From a virus: a stretch of DNA of 44,425 bases. Below are positions 7,929 through 16,811 of this stretch, piece after piece; the stretch's first letter is position 1; each line of letters begins with the position of its first letter. Position numbers and translations under genes: made by a program. The DNA lies in the IMG/VR virus record IMGVR_UViG_3300030045_000010, positions 1 to 44,425 of that record; one strand, written 5' to 3'. The notes beneath the pieces are model-generated. The model was not told the DNA's origin. It saw only the letters and a program-made list of their open reading frames with translations, and made no database searches.

Positions 7929-8522
7929 ATGCTTGAAGTGAAGGAAATCGAAATCCTGGGGCACAGGTTCCAACTGACCCCCATGGACCCGTTCAAGGCC
8001 AAGAAGTGCGACATCAAGGTCGCCAAGGTGGTGGCCCCGTGCCTACTGGTGCTCAAGGGAATGACCGCAGGGGTGAAACCCCAATTGGCGAATCCTCAAG
8101 GTGTCGAGGAAGAAGAGCCCGCCGATGTGAGCCCAGCCCCGAAGGAGGAAGAAGATCCACTGGCCGGGCTGGACCCGGAGATGCTGGTGCAGGCCTTGAC
8201 GATGGCTCTGGGAGAGCTGGACGATTCTGACCAACTCTTCAAGGACTTGTTCGCGGGAGTTGTCTGGATTTCCGAGTCCGACGATCAGGCGAACGGAGCA
8301 CCTTCGCAGCTTCTACTCGACTCGACAAGCGCCATCGCAAAGGCGTTTCGGCTCATGGGGGAAGGGCCGACCATGTTTTACCGCCTCGCCATAGAGGTCG
8401 CGAGGTACAACAAGTTCTCCCCTTTTGCCGTAATCGGGGGTGGCGCGGGAACCCCCGGAACCAGTGGCTTACAAAAGCTCTTCGGGACGAAGGGCCTGGA
8501 CTTGGCGAAGTTGGGTGGCTAG
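7929..8522 (+). CDS. Tail assembly chaperone, first reading frame
   Basis: A 197-residue protein placed exactly between the tube and the tape measure, where tail assembly chaperones are found. The N-terminal half is globular (KEIEILGHRFQLTPMDP), followed by an acidic Glu/Pro linker and a helical second half (SAIAKAFRLMGEGPTMFYRL, then ARYNKFSPFAVIGGG). It would coat the tape measure during tail assembly. GAAGGGAGA precedes the ATG. The TAG stop at 8520 is followed by a second coding stretch in the -1 frame, as in chaperones that use programmed frameshifting. Confidence 0.75.
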   Translation: MLEVKEIEILGHRFQLTPMDPFKAKKCDIKVAKVVAPCLLVLKGMTAGVKPQLANPQGVEEEEPADVSPAPKEEEDPLAGLDPEMLVQALTMALGELDDSDQLFKDLFAGVVWISESDDQANGAPSQLLLDSTSAIAKAFRLMGEGPTMFYRLAIEVARYNKFSPFAVIGGGAGTPGTSGLQKLFGTKGLDLAKLGG

Positions 8523-8710
8523 ACGCCCAGACGGAAGCGGAATACGAGATCTGGATGGTTGTGAAGTCCATCGGATCTTTGCAGGAAGTCATGCGATGGG
8601 ACCTTGAAGACATCGACGCTTACCTTGGGATACTGCGCCAGGAGCAGATGACGAAGGCGGCGCAAAACACCTACCAGATGAGGGACTCGGAACAAAATGG
8701 TCGTCGCTGA
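8519..8710 (+). CDS. Tail assembly chaperone extension in the -1 frame
   Basis: From 8519 the -1 frame encodes about 63 well-formed residues (LDAQTEAEYEIWMVVKSIG..., then WDLEDIDAYLGILRQEQ) ending at TGA 8708-8710, overlapping the tape measure start by 14 bases. The -1 frame stays open well upstream of 8519, so it can be reached by a -1 slip. One candidate site is CAAAAG (8472-8477), with a CTTCG/CGAAG hairpin just after it (8480-8492); another is GGGGGT (8436-8441). Neither is a perfect slippery heptamer. Alternatively ATG 8555 starts a separate 51-residue protein, but its ribosome site is poor. Confidence 0.65.
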   Translation, partial: LDAQTEAEYEIWMVVKSIGSLQEVMRWDLEDIDAYLGILRQEQMTKAAQNTYQMRDSEQNGRR

Positions 8711-10562
8711 ACTTCTCACCAGACTGGGCTTCGAGGTCGATCCGCGGGAACTGAACCTCGGCCTCAACCGCGCGAAGTCTTCGCTGGCGGAGTTCAAGGG
8801 ATTTCTGGGAAAACTCGCGCTGGGGCTGAGTTTCTACGAGATCGGCAAGAGCGTCCTGGACACTTCACGTGAGCTGGAGACCATGACCACCCAGCTCCAG
8901 GTTATGACCGGATCGGCCGACAAAGCTCAGGTGATCTTCAAGGGTGTCACCGACTACGCGAAGAGCACGTCCTTCTACATGAAGGATATTCTCAACGCCA
9001 CGGTGCAGATGCGAATGGGCATGGTACCGCTGGACCAGATCATGCCAAAGGTGAGGATCCTCGGAGACATCGCTACGACCTCTGAGCAACTGGCAAGTCT
9101 TTCGCAGGTCTACGGGCGTGTGAACGCCCAAGGGTTCGCGGCGGGTCGGGAGCTGATGCGCTTCCGGCAAGGCGGCAACTTCGACCCCACCCAGCAGCTT
9201 GCACTCATGGCCGCCGAGAAGGCAGGGCTCATGCAGAAGGGTGAGGACGTGGGATCGGGCAGCGCGACCGAGGCATTCATGCGGAAGAAGCAGGCCGAGT
9301 TCCGCACCCTGGCGATGCACCGAGAGCTGACCATCGGGATGATCGACCAAGCCATCGAGTACGCCACCACCAAGGGCGGAATGTACTTCGAGCACCAGCT
9401 TCATCAGGTGCATACGTTCTCCGGCGCGCTCACCAACATGCTGGATAACTTGCGGATCAGCGCGGGCCTTGCGATGCAGAAGCTGTTCCCCATCGCCAAA
9501 GAGCTGATGATTTTCACCGCCCACATCAACCTGGATTGGCTTGGCACGGCGTTCACCAACTTGGCGGCGGGACTCCAGTACTTGTGGGATGTCTTGAAAA
9601 GTACGGATATGGTGGCCGGGTGGGGGGCTTTCAAGAAGTCGGTCGCCGACTTCATCGACACCCTCGGAATCGTAGTGGGCGGCACCAAGGGGGCTGGAGA
9701 CAGCTTGCGCAGCTTCGGTGAAATGCTGGGGGCAGCGATGGGTGCGGTGTTCAGGATCTCCGCAGCCCTCCTGGAATTGCTCGGCTACCTCGCCTACGTG
9801 GTGAAGTTCATCCGCGAGCACAACCTGCTCATGGTGTCTTTGCTGGCGTTGTTGATGATGTTCGCTGGCGTCGGCCCTGCGATCGCGAAGGTGACGACCT
9901 TCATGGTGAGCTTCTCAGCGGCCACAGCCCTGGCGAGCCTTCGGGCGTTCATGTTACAAGGCACCTTGACGAGCCTGTGGGAGTACACCAAGGTCTTCGG
10001 GACCCGCAGTGCGATGAACGCCTTCTTCGCCACATCGCAGGCGGGCATGATCGGGCTGACCATCGCCACAGGGTGGGCAATCCAGAAGATCCTGGAGCTG
10101 CATGAGGCCATCCAGGACAATGCGAGTGTGAACCGCCAGATGGAGTACGGAGCGTGGGTGGCCAACAAGTCCACGGCGGAGACGGAAGTGAAGATGGCCG
10201 AGCGCGAAGCGTTCCGAAACAAAGGACCTCGCGGGGATGCGTTCAAGGAGTTAGAGGCGAACCGCAAGCTACTCCTGGCGCACAAGAACCTGGACTTCCT
10301 GCTCTCGCACCCCGTGGCAAAGCCCAGTGAGTCCGGCACACCTCTGCAGGAAGATCTGTCCGCGAAGCTGATGGCCCAAATGTCCACGGACATGGGGAAG
10401 ATCACGGACGGTCTCTCCAAGTTGCTGCCGCCTGCGCAGCAGACCGCCGCCAACACCACCCCCAAGGGCAACGTGCCCAACGACGTCCTGCGGCTGGCCG
10501 GGATGTCGTTCCGAACCCACTTTGACGTCCTGGCCAACGGCATCGCCCAGGCCGCCGAATGA
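8697..10562 (+). CDS. Tail tape measure protein
   Basis: A 621-residue, mostly helical protein that sets tail length and is ejected with the DNA. The N-terminal part starts VVAELLTRLGFEVD and continues with TSRELETMTTQLQVMTGSA, typical of tape measures. A hydrophobic block of several membrane-like helices spans about residues 345-480 (LLALLMMFAGVGPAIA, then AGMIGLTIATGWAIQKILEL). The C-terminus is charged. It is short for a tape measure, predicting a fairly short tail. The start overlaps the frameshift ORF; the end overlaps the next ATG (ATGA). Confidence 0.88.
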   Translation: MVVAELLTRLGFEVDPRELNLGLNRAKSSLAEFKGFLGKLALGLSFYEIGKSVLDTSRELETMTTQLQVMTGSADKAQVIFKGVTDYAKSTSFYMKDILNATVQMRMGMVPLDQIMPKVRILGDIATTSEQLASLSQVYGRVNAQGFAAGRELMRFRQGGNFDPTQQLALMAAEKAGLMQKGEDVGSGSATEAFMRKKQAEFRTLAMHRELTIGMIDQAIEYATTKGGMYFEHQLHQVHTFSGALTNMLDNLRISAGLAMQKLFPIAKELMIFTAHINLDWLGTAFTNLAAGLQYLWDVLKSTDMVAGWGAFKKSVADFIDTLGIVVGGTKGAGDSLRSFGEMLGAAMGAVFRISAALLELLGYLAYVVKFIREHNLLMVSLLALLMMFAGVGPAIAKVTTFMVSFSAATALASLRAFMLQGTLTSLWEYTKVFGTRSAMNAFFATSQAGMIGLTIATGWAIQKILELHEAIQDNASVNRQMEYGAWVANKSTAETEVKMAEREAFRNKGPRGDAFKELEANRKLLLAHKNLDFLLSHPVAKPSESGTPLQEDLSAKLMAQMSTDMGKITDGLSKLLPPAQQTAANTTPKGNVPNDVLRLAGMSFRTHFDVLANGIAQAAE

Positions 10563-11422
10563 ACGGCCTCGCCACAGCGATCGGCGTGGCCACGGTCGGC
10601 GCTCGGTTCCTCCCGGACGGCGCACCGACCCCCACCGACCTGCAGAAGATCCAGACCCAGTACTTCCAGGCCGACGGGCTCTCCAAGAAGTCCCCGGACC
10701 TTCCCGGCCCGCTGACCGGCATGGGCCTCCAGGAGAACGCCCAGGGACAGTTCAACGCCAACCAGTCCGACTACTCGAAGGGGAGCATCTTCTTCCGGAA
10801 GTCCGGCCAGGGCCTCAAGTTCACGGCGGGATCCCCCGGCGCGGGCACCACGACCCTCGGGGCCATCGACTTCGACCTGATTATCGAGGAGGAGATCACC
10901 CTCTCCGCCAAGGTCTGCCAGCACCCGGTCCAGAGCGGCGACCCGATCACCGACCACATCCAACCCCTCCCCATGTCGGGCAGGCTCAAGGTGTTGGTCT
11001 CCAACTACTCCTTGAAATACGGGCCCGGTGGCGTCAACGCCTCCACGTGGAGCCCGTCCGTGAACCGGGCGCTGGCCGCTTACGACGCCTTCAAGCTGCT
11101 CATGCTGGCCCGCACCACCGTGACGCTGGTGACCGTGCTGGAGACCTACTCGGTGAACTCCATCGTCATCACCAGGGTGTCCGTGCCGAAGACCCACGAG
11201 GACGGCGACTCGCTGACCTTCACGATCGACTACGTCCAGATCAAGGTGATCGCCAAGCTGAACACGACGGCGCTGGCCGTGTCCGCCAAGGCCACGAACC
11301 CCACGGTCCCCCGGAACTTGAGCGCCATGCAGCCTGCCGGTAACGGCACGCAGACACCTACCGACACGCCCGTCCCGCCCAGCGGCATCATCAGCGCAGA
11401 GGGTTCGGGGGACGGCACATGA
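10559..11422 (+). CDS. Baseplate Dit-like protein
   Basis: A 287-residue beta-rich protein. The key signature is the stretch around residues 122-150 (CQHPVQSGDPITDHIQPLPM followed by SGRLKVLVSNYSLK), which matches Dit-like proteins of contractile tails (HPVE.G..I.DHV...P..L...G.VSN). These link the tube end to the hub. The C-terminal 35 residues are a Pro/Thr-rich tail. The order after the tape measure and before the plug protein matches Pam3-like simple baseplates. Start and stop are both coupled by ATGA overlaps. Confidence 0.78.
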   Translation: MNGLATAIGVATVGARFLPDGAPTPTDLQKIQTQYFQADGLSKKSPDLPGPLTGMGLQENAQGQFNANQSDYSKGSIFFRKSGQGLKFTAGSPGAGTTTLGAIDFDLIIEEEITLSAKVCQHPVQSGDPITDHIQPLPMSGRLKVLVSNYSLKYGPGGVNASTWSPSVNRALAAYDAFKLLMLARTTVTLVTVLETYSVNSIVITRVSVPKTHEDGDSLTFTIDYVQIKVIAKLNTTALAVSAKATNPTVPRNLSAMQPAGNGTQTPTDTPVPPSGIISAEGSGDGT

Positions 11423-11790
11423 AAAAGTTCGCCTACAACCCCTTCCTCTCCTCCCAGCAGACCTTTCGGTTCGTGACCGACGAGGGCACAGCCGTCGTGG
11501 TGACGCTGCGGTGGAACGGGCGGAGCAACTTCTGGTTCCTGGATGTGACCCAGACCCTGGCCGACGGCACCACGTCATCGTTCTACGGGGTGAAGGTGGT
11601 TGCGAGCTTCCCACTCCTGCGCGCCGTGCAGAGCCTGTTCGCATTCCCCGGGGACTTCATCGTCTTCCCAGCCTCCAGCGGCGTCGTGGGACAGCCCATC
11701 GCGTTCCCGGACCTGGGATCCCAGTGGTTCCTCTGCTACCTCAACGCCACCGAGATCGCCGCCTGGGAGGTGCAAAATGGCGTTCGGTAG
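11419..11790 (+). CDS. Baseplate plug protein, Pam3 gp18-like
   Basis: A 123-residue all-beta protein with the pattern F.F....G..V.V.LRWN.RSNFWFLDV and a C-terminal DLGSQWFLCYLNATE. This fits the plug domain described for cyanophage Pam3 gp18, which sits at the baseplate centre near the hub. It lies directly between the Dit-like gene and the hub gene, as expected. The next gene begins 14 bases before its stop. Confidence 0.68.
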   Translation: MKKFAYNPFLSSQQTFRFVTDEGTAVVVTLRWNGRSNFWFLDVTQTLADGTTSSFYGVKVVASFPLLRAVQSLFAFPGDFIVFPASSGVVGQPIAFPDLGSQWFLCYLNATEIAAWEVQNGVR

Positions 11791-12841
11791 GGTTTTGGAC
11801 ATCTACGCGGGGGACAATCCTGCGGGGACGCAGGTGGGCACAGCGACGCTCATGCTGCAGGGCGAACTTTACCAGCTCGCCGGGATCAACCACGTCACCG
11901 GCGAGGATTCCCTGCACGCCTCCGCGGAGGTCCACCGTTCGAACACGATGGATCGCAACGTCGCCGAAGTCAAGATCATGAACTTGAACTCCGACACGAG
12001 GAAGTGGTTGGAAGATCCGGGCAAGATCCTGCGGGTGGACGCGGGCTACACCGACGAGGGTTTCGGCACGATCTTCTTGGGCCAGATCGACTACGCCACA
12101 TCGACGCTGATCGAGAGCGACTGGGTGACGACCATCAACGCCTACGGCTTCCGCGCGCGGTCGATGGAATTCGAAACTCTTCTGACCGCAGTCTCCTACG
12201 ACCCCGGCACCGACCTCCAGACGATCCTCAACGGCCTGGGCCTGATCCTCGGGGTGCCGGTCTTCGGGGTGAACGTATCGAACATCGTTCCCCAGGGCGG
12301 CTTCGTGGATGTGGGGCCGATGCGGAAGATGTTCCGGAGGGTCGAGAAGATCCTTGCCGCACCCGGGGTCAACTTGGGGCTCTACTACGACCTCGCAGAA
12401 CTTCGCGTCTTCAAGGCGGGCCAGCCCGACTTCCAAATCGAAACGCTGATGTGGGACCTCACCAGCGGACTCACCAGCGCCAAGTGGGTGGTCCACGAGG
12501 TCACGGCCTGGCGCAAAGAGGTCAAGGCTGCGCGGGCGCTCCAGAAGGCCCAAGCGGCCTACAACAAGCGAAAGTCTCCTGACGGGCAGACACGCGCCGC
12601 GCAGACCGTGTGGTATAAGAAGTACGCTGACGCCGAAGCCAAGCGGGAGCGTGTCGAGCTCCACGGGCTCGTCAACCACATTGCCCGCCCCAACTGCCCC
12701 GTCAAGGTAAGTCACCCGGCGCTCTCCACCGACGGATACATGCTTCTCGTGGCGGACGACATCACCTATCGCCTGACGAACTTTGGCGAGGACTTCGACA
12801 TGGCGATCCACGCATCGCGCGATGCGTCGGGGAACGTCTGA
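11777..12841 (+). CDS. Baseplate hub protein, gp27/phage protein D-like
   Basis: A 354-residue protein. The N-terminus (AFGRVLDIYAGDNPAGT), the middle (DYATSTLIESDWVTTINAYG, then LQTILNGLGLILG) and the C-terminus (HPALSTDGYMLLVADDITYR) fit a hub protein that trimerises under the tube and holds the spike. A charged segment (about residues 255-300, KAARALQKAQAAYNKRKS) interrupts the beta domains. ATG at 11777 is chosen; earlier in-frame codons lie inside the plug gene. The stop TGA overlaps the spike ATG by one base. Confidence 0.72.
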   Translation: MAFGRVLDIYAGDNPAGTQVGTATLMLQGELYQLAGINHVTGEDSLHASAEVHRSNTMDRNVAEVKIMNLNSDTRKWLEDPGKILRVDAGYTDEGFGTIFLGQIDYATSTLIESDWVTTINAYGFRARSMEFETLLTAVSYDPGTDLQTILNGLGLILGVPVFGVNVSNIVPQGGFVDVGPMRKMFRRVEKILAAPGVNLGLYYDLAELRVFKAGQPDFQIETLMWDLTSGLTSAKWVVHEVTAWRKEVKAARALQKAQAAYNKRKSPDGQTRAAQTVWYKKYADAEAKRERVELHGLVNHIARPNCPVKVSHPALSTDGYMLLVADDITYRLTNFGEDFDMAIHASRDASGNV

Positions 12842-13557
12842 TGTCGAAGATCACCCTTCCCGAGGCCGTCCAGTTCCTGATCGACGCCAACATCGAAGGC
12901 GTCCACACCAGCATCCCCGGGATCGTGACGTCCTACGACGGCCACAAGACCCGCCGCGCCACGGTCCAGCCCTCCGTTCGGCTCCCGTCCTCCAACGGTG
13001 TGCTCATGGACATCCCGCCCATCGGCGGCGTGCCGGTGGTGTTCCCCTCCTCCGCCCTGGGCACCCTGTTCTTCCCGATCAACCCGGGCGACGGCGTGAC
13101 GCTGGTGTTCTCCGAGGTGGGGATCGGGAGATACCTGCAGAGCGACGGGAGCGACCTAGCCGACCCGGGCTCGCTGGACCGTCACGCCCTGACCGACGCC
13201 ATCGCCATCCCCGGCCTCTGGACTTGGAGCTCCGCACCGGAGTTCCCCGCCAGCGCGACGATGGATGCCGTGGTGCTGGTGAGCGGGAACGGCTCGATCG
13301 TGGAGCTGGGCGCGACGGTCGGGATTCGAAACGCCCAGACCGACCTCCGGGCGGAGCTGGAGACGATCTACGCCGAGCTGGACCAGCTTCGACAGGATTT
13401 GACGCTGAACTTCACGAACGTCGGGGCCGGGATCTCCGCCGGTGCGTCCTTCCTCACCGCTGCCGTCGCTGCGGCCACAGCCGCCGCCACGCTGCACACT
13501 GTCGCGAGAGCACAGGTCGCTCTCGACAAGGCCTCCCTGCAGGAGCTTCTGAAATGA
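12841..13557 (+). CDS. Baseplate spike protein, Gp138/gpV-like
   Basis: A 238-residue protein with an N-terminal OB-like domain (EGVHTSIPGIVTSYDGHKTR..ATVQPSV, then NGVLMDIPPIGGVPVVFP and FPINPGDGVTLVFSE), the hallmark of Gp138_N membrane-puncturing spikes. A beta-helix segment (MDAVVLVSGNGSIVELGA) follows, then an unusual helical C-terminus (coiled coil to residue about 190, then an Ala/Thr-rich stretch). The usual pointed HxH iron-binding tip is not seen. It overlaps the next gene by ATGA. Confidence 0.78.
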   Translation: MSKITLPEAVQFLIDANIEGVHTSIPGIVTSYDGHKTRRATVQPSVRLPSSNGVLMDIPPIGGVPVVFPSSALGTLFFPINPGDGVTLVFSEVGIGRYLQSDGSDLADPGSLDRHALTDAIAIPGLWTWSSAPEFPASATMDAVVLVSGNGSIVELGATVGIRNAQTDLRAELETIYAELDQLRQDLTLNFTNVGAGISAGASFLTAAVAAATAAATLHTVARAQVALDKASLQELLK

Positions 13558-13943
13558 GCACGACCATCGCCCTCGGGATCGACGCCGTGGACCCCACGAT
13601 CGCCACGCCGATGTACGACCTCTACCTGGATCCCACCGGGCAACTGAAGTTCCACCAAGTCACCAACGCCGTCGTGGCCCAGGCGGTCATCACCCGGCTA
13701 CGCACCATGCTGGGCGAGTGGTACCAAGACCCTTCCATCGGGATCGACTACGTCGGGCAGGTACTCATCAAGGGACCGAATCTCGCCACCCTCCAGAGGT
13801 ATTTCGCAGCGCAGATCGCGCTCGTGCCCGGCGTGGCCTCGGTGGTCTCCGTCGTCTGCACGCTGAATTCCGCGACGCGGACGCTCTACGTGAAATTCTC
13901 CGCCATCGCCACCGACGGCACAGCCGTCCAAGGGAGCATTTGA
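13554..13943 (+). CDS. Baseplate wedge protein, gp25/Mu gp46-like
   Basis: A 129-residue protein. The central helix AVITRLRTMLGEWYQDPSIG followed by DYVGQVLIKGPNLATLQRYF is typical of gp25-like/Mu gp46 (DUF2634-type) wedge proteins, which nucleate sheath assembly at the baseplate. The C-terminal strands (TRTLYVKFSAIATDG) also fit. It lies between the spike and baseplate J, as in Mu-like phages. The start is coupled to the spike stop; the stop overlaps the next ATG by one base. Confidence 0.78.
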   Translation: MSTTIALGIDAVDPTIATPMYDLYLDPTGQLKFHQVTNAVVAQAVITRLRTMLGEWYQDPSIGIDYVGQVLIKGPNLATLQRYFAAQIALVPGVASVVSVVCTLNSATRTLYVKFSAIATDGTAVQGSI

Positions 13944-15478
13944 TGGGAACCTACGTCACAGCCACGGGCTTCGTCGCCCGCACGCTCCAGCAGATCCTCT
14001 CCAGCCTCAACGCCGCGATGGTCTCGTTCTTCGGCCCGACGATCGACACCTCCGCCGAAGGCCCCACGGGACAGCTCCTGGGCCTGGAGGCCGCAGGTCT
14101 GGGCGACATGTGGGACGCGACTCAGGAGGTCTATGCATCCATGGATCCGGCACAGGCTTCCGGTGCGGCCCTGGACCGCATCTGCACCTACACGGGCGTC
14201 GTGCGTATCGCCGCGGCGGAGTCCACGGTGTACGCGAATCTCTACGCTCTCCCCGCCAACGACGGGGTAACGATTCCTTCTGGCAGCACGGCCCGACGGG
14301 TGAGGGGGGCGGTGGTATTCTCCCTATCCACCAACGCCGTCATTTCGTCGGGCTCCTGCCAGGACCTCTACCTGTCGTTCGGCACCGTGCCAGCGATCGG
14401 TGCCACGGTGACGCTGGTCACATCGTTCGGCAGCTTCTCCGTGACCGCGACCTCGGACGCGGACGCCACGACGCGGGCCATCAACACGATGAATCTGCTC
14501 GCCATCGCGATCAACGCAGGCACCTGGGGCACCCCCACACCGCCGACGCTTCCTGGCGTGGCCCAGGTCTGGTCCAGCGGCGTGATCCAGTACCCGACGA
14601 CGGACGCGGTTGGCGGTGAGCAGTTCCCGACGGGCGTGGTCCTTCGGCTTCAGCACCCGATGACCCCGTACTCCTACTCGTCGGCTAACCCTTCGAACTC
14701 GCAGTGGACGACGGATCTCATCGGCTCCCAGGGTTCGTTCATCTGCAACGTGACCGGCGCCCAGACCGTGGCGATCAACGAGCTGACGGCGATCGTCTCC
14801 CCGCAGACCGGCTGGGCCTTCGTGACGAACCTCGTGCCCGGCGTTCCTGGTCGCGACGTGGAGACCGACGACGCCCTGCGCCTGCGCCGCGCACAACAGA
14901 TCGGCCTTGGGCTCTCCACTCCCGCCGCCATGACCGCCTACATCTACGACAACGTGGCCGGTGTCTCCACCGTGGCGGTGTCCTCCAACGACGGCGACAC
15001 GGCGATCGACGCCTACACCCCAGCGCATTCCGTGACGGCGACCGTGGTCGGCGGAGATCCCCAGGCCATCGCCAACGCGGTGTGGGCCAGCAAACCCGCA
15101 GGCATCGCCACGGGGGGCAACACGACGCGCTCGGTGCCGGACTCCCAAGGGACCCTGCACAACGTCTCCTTCAACATTCCGACGGCGACGCTCATCTGGG
15201 TGAAGGTGCTCTACGACCTCTACACCGAGGAGTCCTTCCCAGGCAACGCGGCGATCACGACCGCAATTCTCGCGTGGGCGGCGGCGGAGTTCACCGCAGG
15301 CAAGGACGTGATCGCGCCGAGGTTCCTGGCCCCCATCTACACGGTGCCGGGGATCGGAAACGCGCAGGTGACGGTCTCCACAGACGGCAGCACCTACGTC
15401 GCAGGGCCCATCGTGCTCGGCCCCGGAAACGTGGCGGAGATCCCGAACGGCACCTACATCGCCTACGGTACGCTATGA
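13943..15478 (+). CDS. Baseplate J-like protein (Mu gp47-like)
   Basis: A 511-residue baseplate wedge protein. Typical features: an N-terminal helix, GQLLGLEAAGLGDMWDATQEV, AALDRICTYTGVVRIAA (usually LD..A...G..R..A), the IPSGSTAR turn, ELTAIVSPQTGWAFVTN, a GRDVETDDALRLRR motif conserved in baseplate J proteins (G...E.D..LR.R), and GGDPQAIANAVWASKPAGI. Residues about 105-260 carry extra beta-rich insertions. Coupled to both neighbours by overlaps. Confidence 0.88.
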   Translation: MGTYVTATGFVARTLQQILSSLNAAMVSFFGPTIDTSAEGPTGQLLGLEAAGLGDMWDATQEVYASMDPAQASGAALDRICTYTGVVRIAAAESTVYANLYALPANDGVTIPSGSTARRVRGAVVFSLSTNAVISSGSCQDLYLSFGTVPAIGATVTLVTSFGSFSVTATSDADATTRAINTMNLLAIAINAGTWGTPTPPTLPGVAQVWSSGVIQYPTTDAVGGEQFPTGVVLRLQHPMTPYSYSSANPSNSQWTTDLIGSQGSFICNVTGAQTVAINELTAIVSPQTGWAFVTNLVPGVPGRDVETDDALRLRRAQQIGLGLSTPAAMTAYIYDNVAGVSTVAVSSNDGDTAIDAYTPAHSVTATVVGGDPQAIANAVWASKPAGIATGGNTTRSVPDSQGTLHNVSFNIPTATLIWVKVLYDLYTEESFPGNAAITTAILAWAAAEFTAGKDVIAPRFLAPIYTVPGIGNAQVTVSTDGSTYVAGPIVLGPGNVAEIPNGTYIAYGTL

Positions 15479-16032
15479 GCGACGAACCCATCCAGCCAGT
15501 CGACCACAACGACCTCCAGGAGCTTCTCCTGGAGCAGTACAAGTGGCGCACCGACACGACGCCCTCGCGGATCACGAACATGATCTCGATGCTGGCCTCG
15601 GAGATGAACTTGGTCGAGGACGCGATCCAGGAGTTGCTGACGGCGTTCGACATGGCCACGGCCATCGGAGTGCAGCTGGACATGCTTGGGGCGATCTTCG
15701 GGGCACCCTTGCGCAACGGCGCGACGGACTCCGCGTATCGGATCACCGTCCAGACAGCGGCGCTGAAGGCAACCTCCGGCACACCCGAGCAGCTGATCGC
15801 GGCGATCCGCGGAGTGGCGGGCGGCGTCGCCCCCATCATCCTACAAGAAGTGCAGCCCGCCAAGGTGTATGCTTTCTATGGTACGGGGGCGATCCCGGGG
15901 ATCACCGTGGCGCAGATTCGGCCATCGGCAGTGCCGGCGGGTGTGCAGTTGATCTTCACGGACTTCCGCATCACCGACGACGGCACGGTGCGAGTTACAG
16001 ATGACCTTCAAACAAGACTGGTGGGGGGCTAA
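15475..16032 (+). CDS. Baseplate-fibre connector, DUF2612/Mu gp48-like
   Basis: A 185-residue protein. Residues about 45-80 (VEDAIQELLTAFDMATAIGV followed by QLDMLGAIFGAPLRNGATDS) match the usual QLD.LG..VG..R.G..D motif of proteins joining fibres to the baseplate (DUF2612 and relatives). IRGVAGGVAPI and a C-terminal FTDFRITDDGTVRV follow. The frame is open upstream, but there it covers baseplate J; ATG at 15475 is coupled (ATGA). The fibre genes follow directly. Confidence 0.72.
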   Translation: MSDEPIQPVDHNDLQELLLEQYKWRTDTTPSRITNMISMLASEMNLVEDAIQELLTAFDMATAIGVQLDMLGAIFGAPLRNGATDSAYRITVQTAALKATSGTPEQLIAAIRGVAGGVAPIILQEVQPAKVYAFYGTGAIPGITVAQIRPSAVPAGVQLIFTDFRITDDGTVRVTDDLQTRLVGG

Positions 16033-16034
16033 CC

Positions 16035-16811
16035 ATGGGCTACAGAATTCAGGATTTGACTGCCGCGACGGTGCTCACGCCGGCGACGGACCTCTTGGAG
16101 TTTCAGCAGCTGTCGCAGTCCGCCCCCACCAGCCGCAAGGTGACACTTGCGCAACTCCTGGCGAGCACTCTTCAGCCGGCGAACAACCTGTCCGACATCG
16201 TGAGCGCGACGGCAGCGCAGGCGAACCTGGGGCTCGGGTCCGCCGCGACGCAAGCATCTTCGGCGTTCGACGCGGCGGGCGCGGCAGCGGCGGCACTGGT
16301 ATCCGCTACGGCATTGGTGACCGCAGAGACGACCCGAGCAGAAGCCGCAGAAGTCGTGTTGTCCAGAGGTGTAGGCATCTACACGGTGCCCTGCACAGCG
16401 GTTGCGGCAGGGAACTCTGGAGCAGATTTGGCCGTCGGCAATGCCAAGGTCCGCCTCAACCAACTGTCCGTGAACGTATTCTACCTGGATGTCGACATTC
16501 CCGCGATGGCGACTGGTACCGGAGCTGGATCCCACCCCGTACACTACGGCATAAATATGGCTGGAATTGTTGAAGCTCAGTGGTTGGCCTGGCAGGCCGT
16601 CGCATCTTCCGTACCCAAGGGGGTTATCATGGGCATGTTCTCCCAGGCGGCAACACCAACCATGTTTCCGGTCACGACGCACCTTCTCGGTGGGTATGAC
16701 ATCACGCTCTCGCCTGCATACGGAGACGGGTCTGGGGGAAGCAATTTGACGCTCATGTGGCCCGCGAATGTTGGCGCACACATCTTCGGGGTGCTGTATG
16801 TCGGTGCTTAA
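16035..16811 (+). CDS. Tail fibre protein, first of three
   Basis: A 258-residue fibre-like protein. The N-terminus has LTAATVLTPATDLLEFQQL. Next come the fibre hallmark NNLSDIVSATAAQANLGLG, an Ala-rich coiled coil (residues about 75-110), and a C-terminal beta domain (GSGGSNLTLMWPANVGAHIF). It starts two bases after the connector stop, so it probably forms the baseplate-proximal fibre or a short fibre. The next gene starts 14 bases before its stop. Confidence 0.72.
   Translation: MGYRIQDLTAATVLTPATDLLEFQQLSQSAPTSRKVTLAQLLASTLQPANNLSDIVSATAAQANLGLGSAATQASSAFDAAGAAAAALVSATALVTAETTRAEAAEVVLSRGVGIYTVPCTAVAAGNSGADLAVGNAKVRLNQLSVNVFYLDVDIPAMATGTGAGSHPVHYGINMAGIVEAQWLAWQAVASSVPKGVIMGMFSQAATPTMFPVTTHLLGGYDITLSPAYGDGSGGSNLTLMWPANVGAHIFGVLYVGA

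Noticed and set aside
5097-7973. Very long open frame (958 codons) on the - strand opposite the neck, sheath and tube genes
   Set aside because: It mirrors highly GC-biased + strand genes with clear families and good ribosome sites. Its translation is Arg/Gly/Asp/His-rich without any domain, typical of an antisense shadow in GC-rich DNA.
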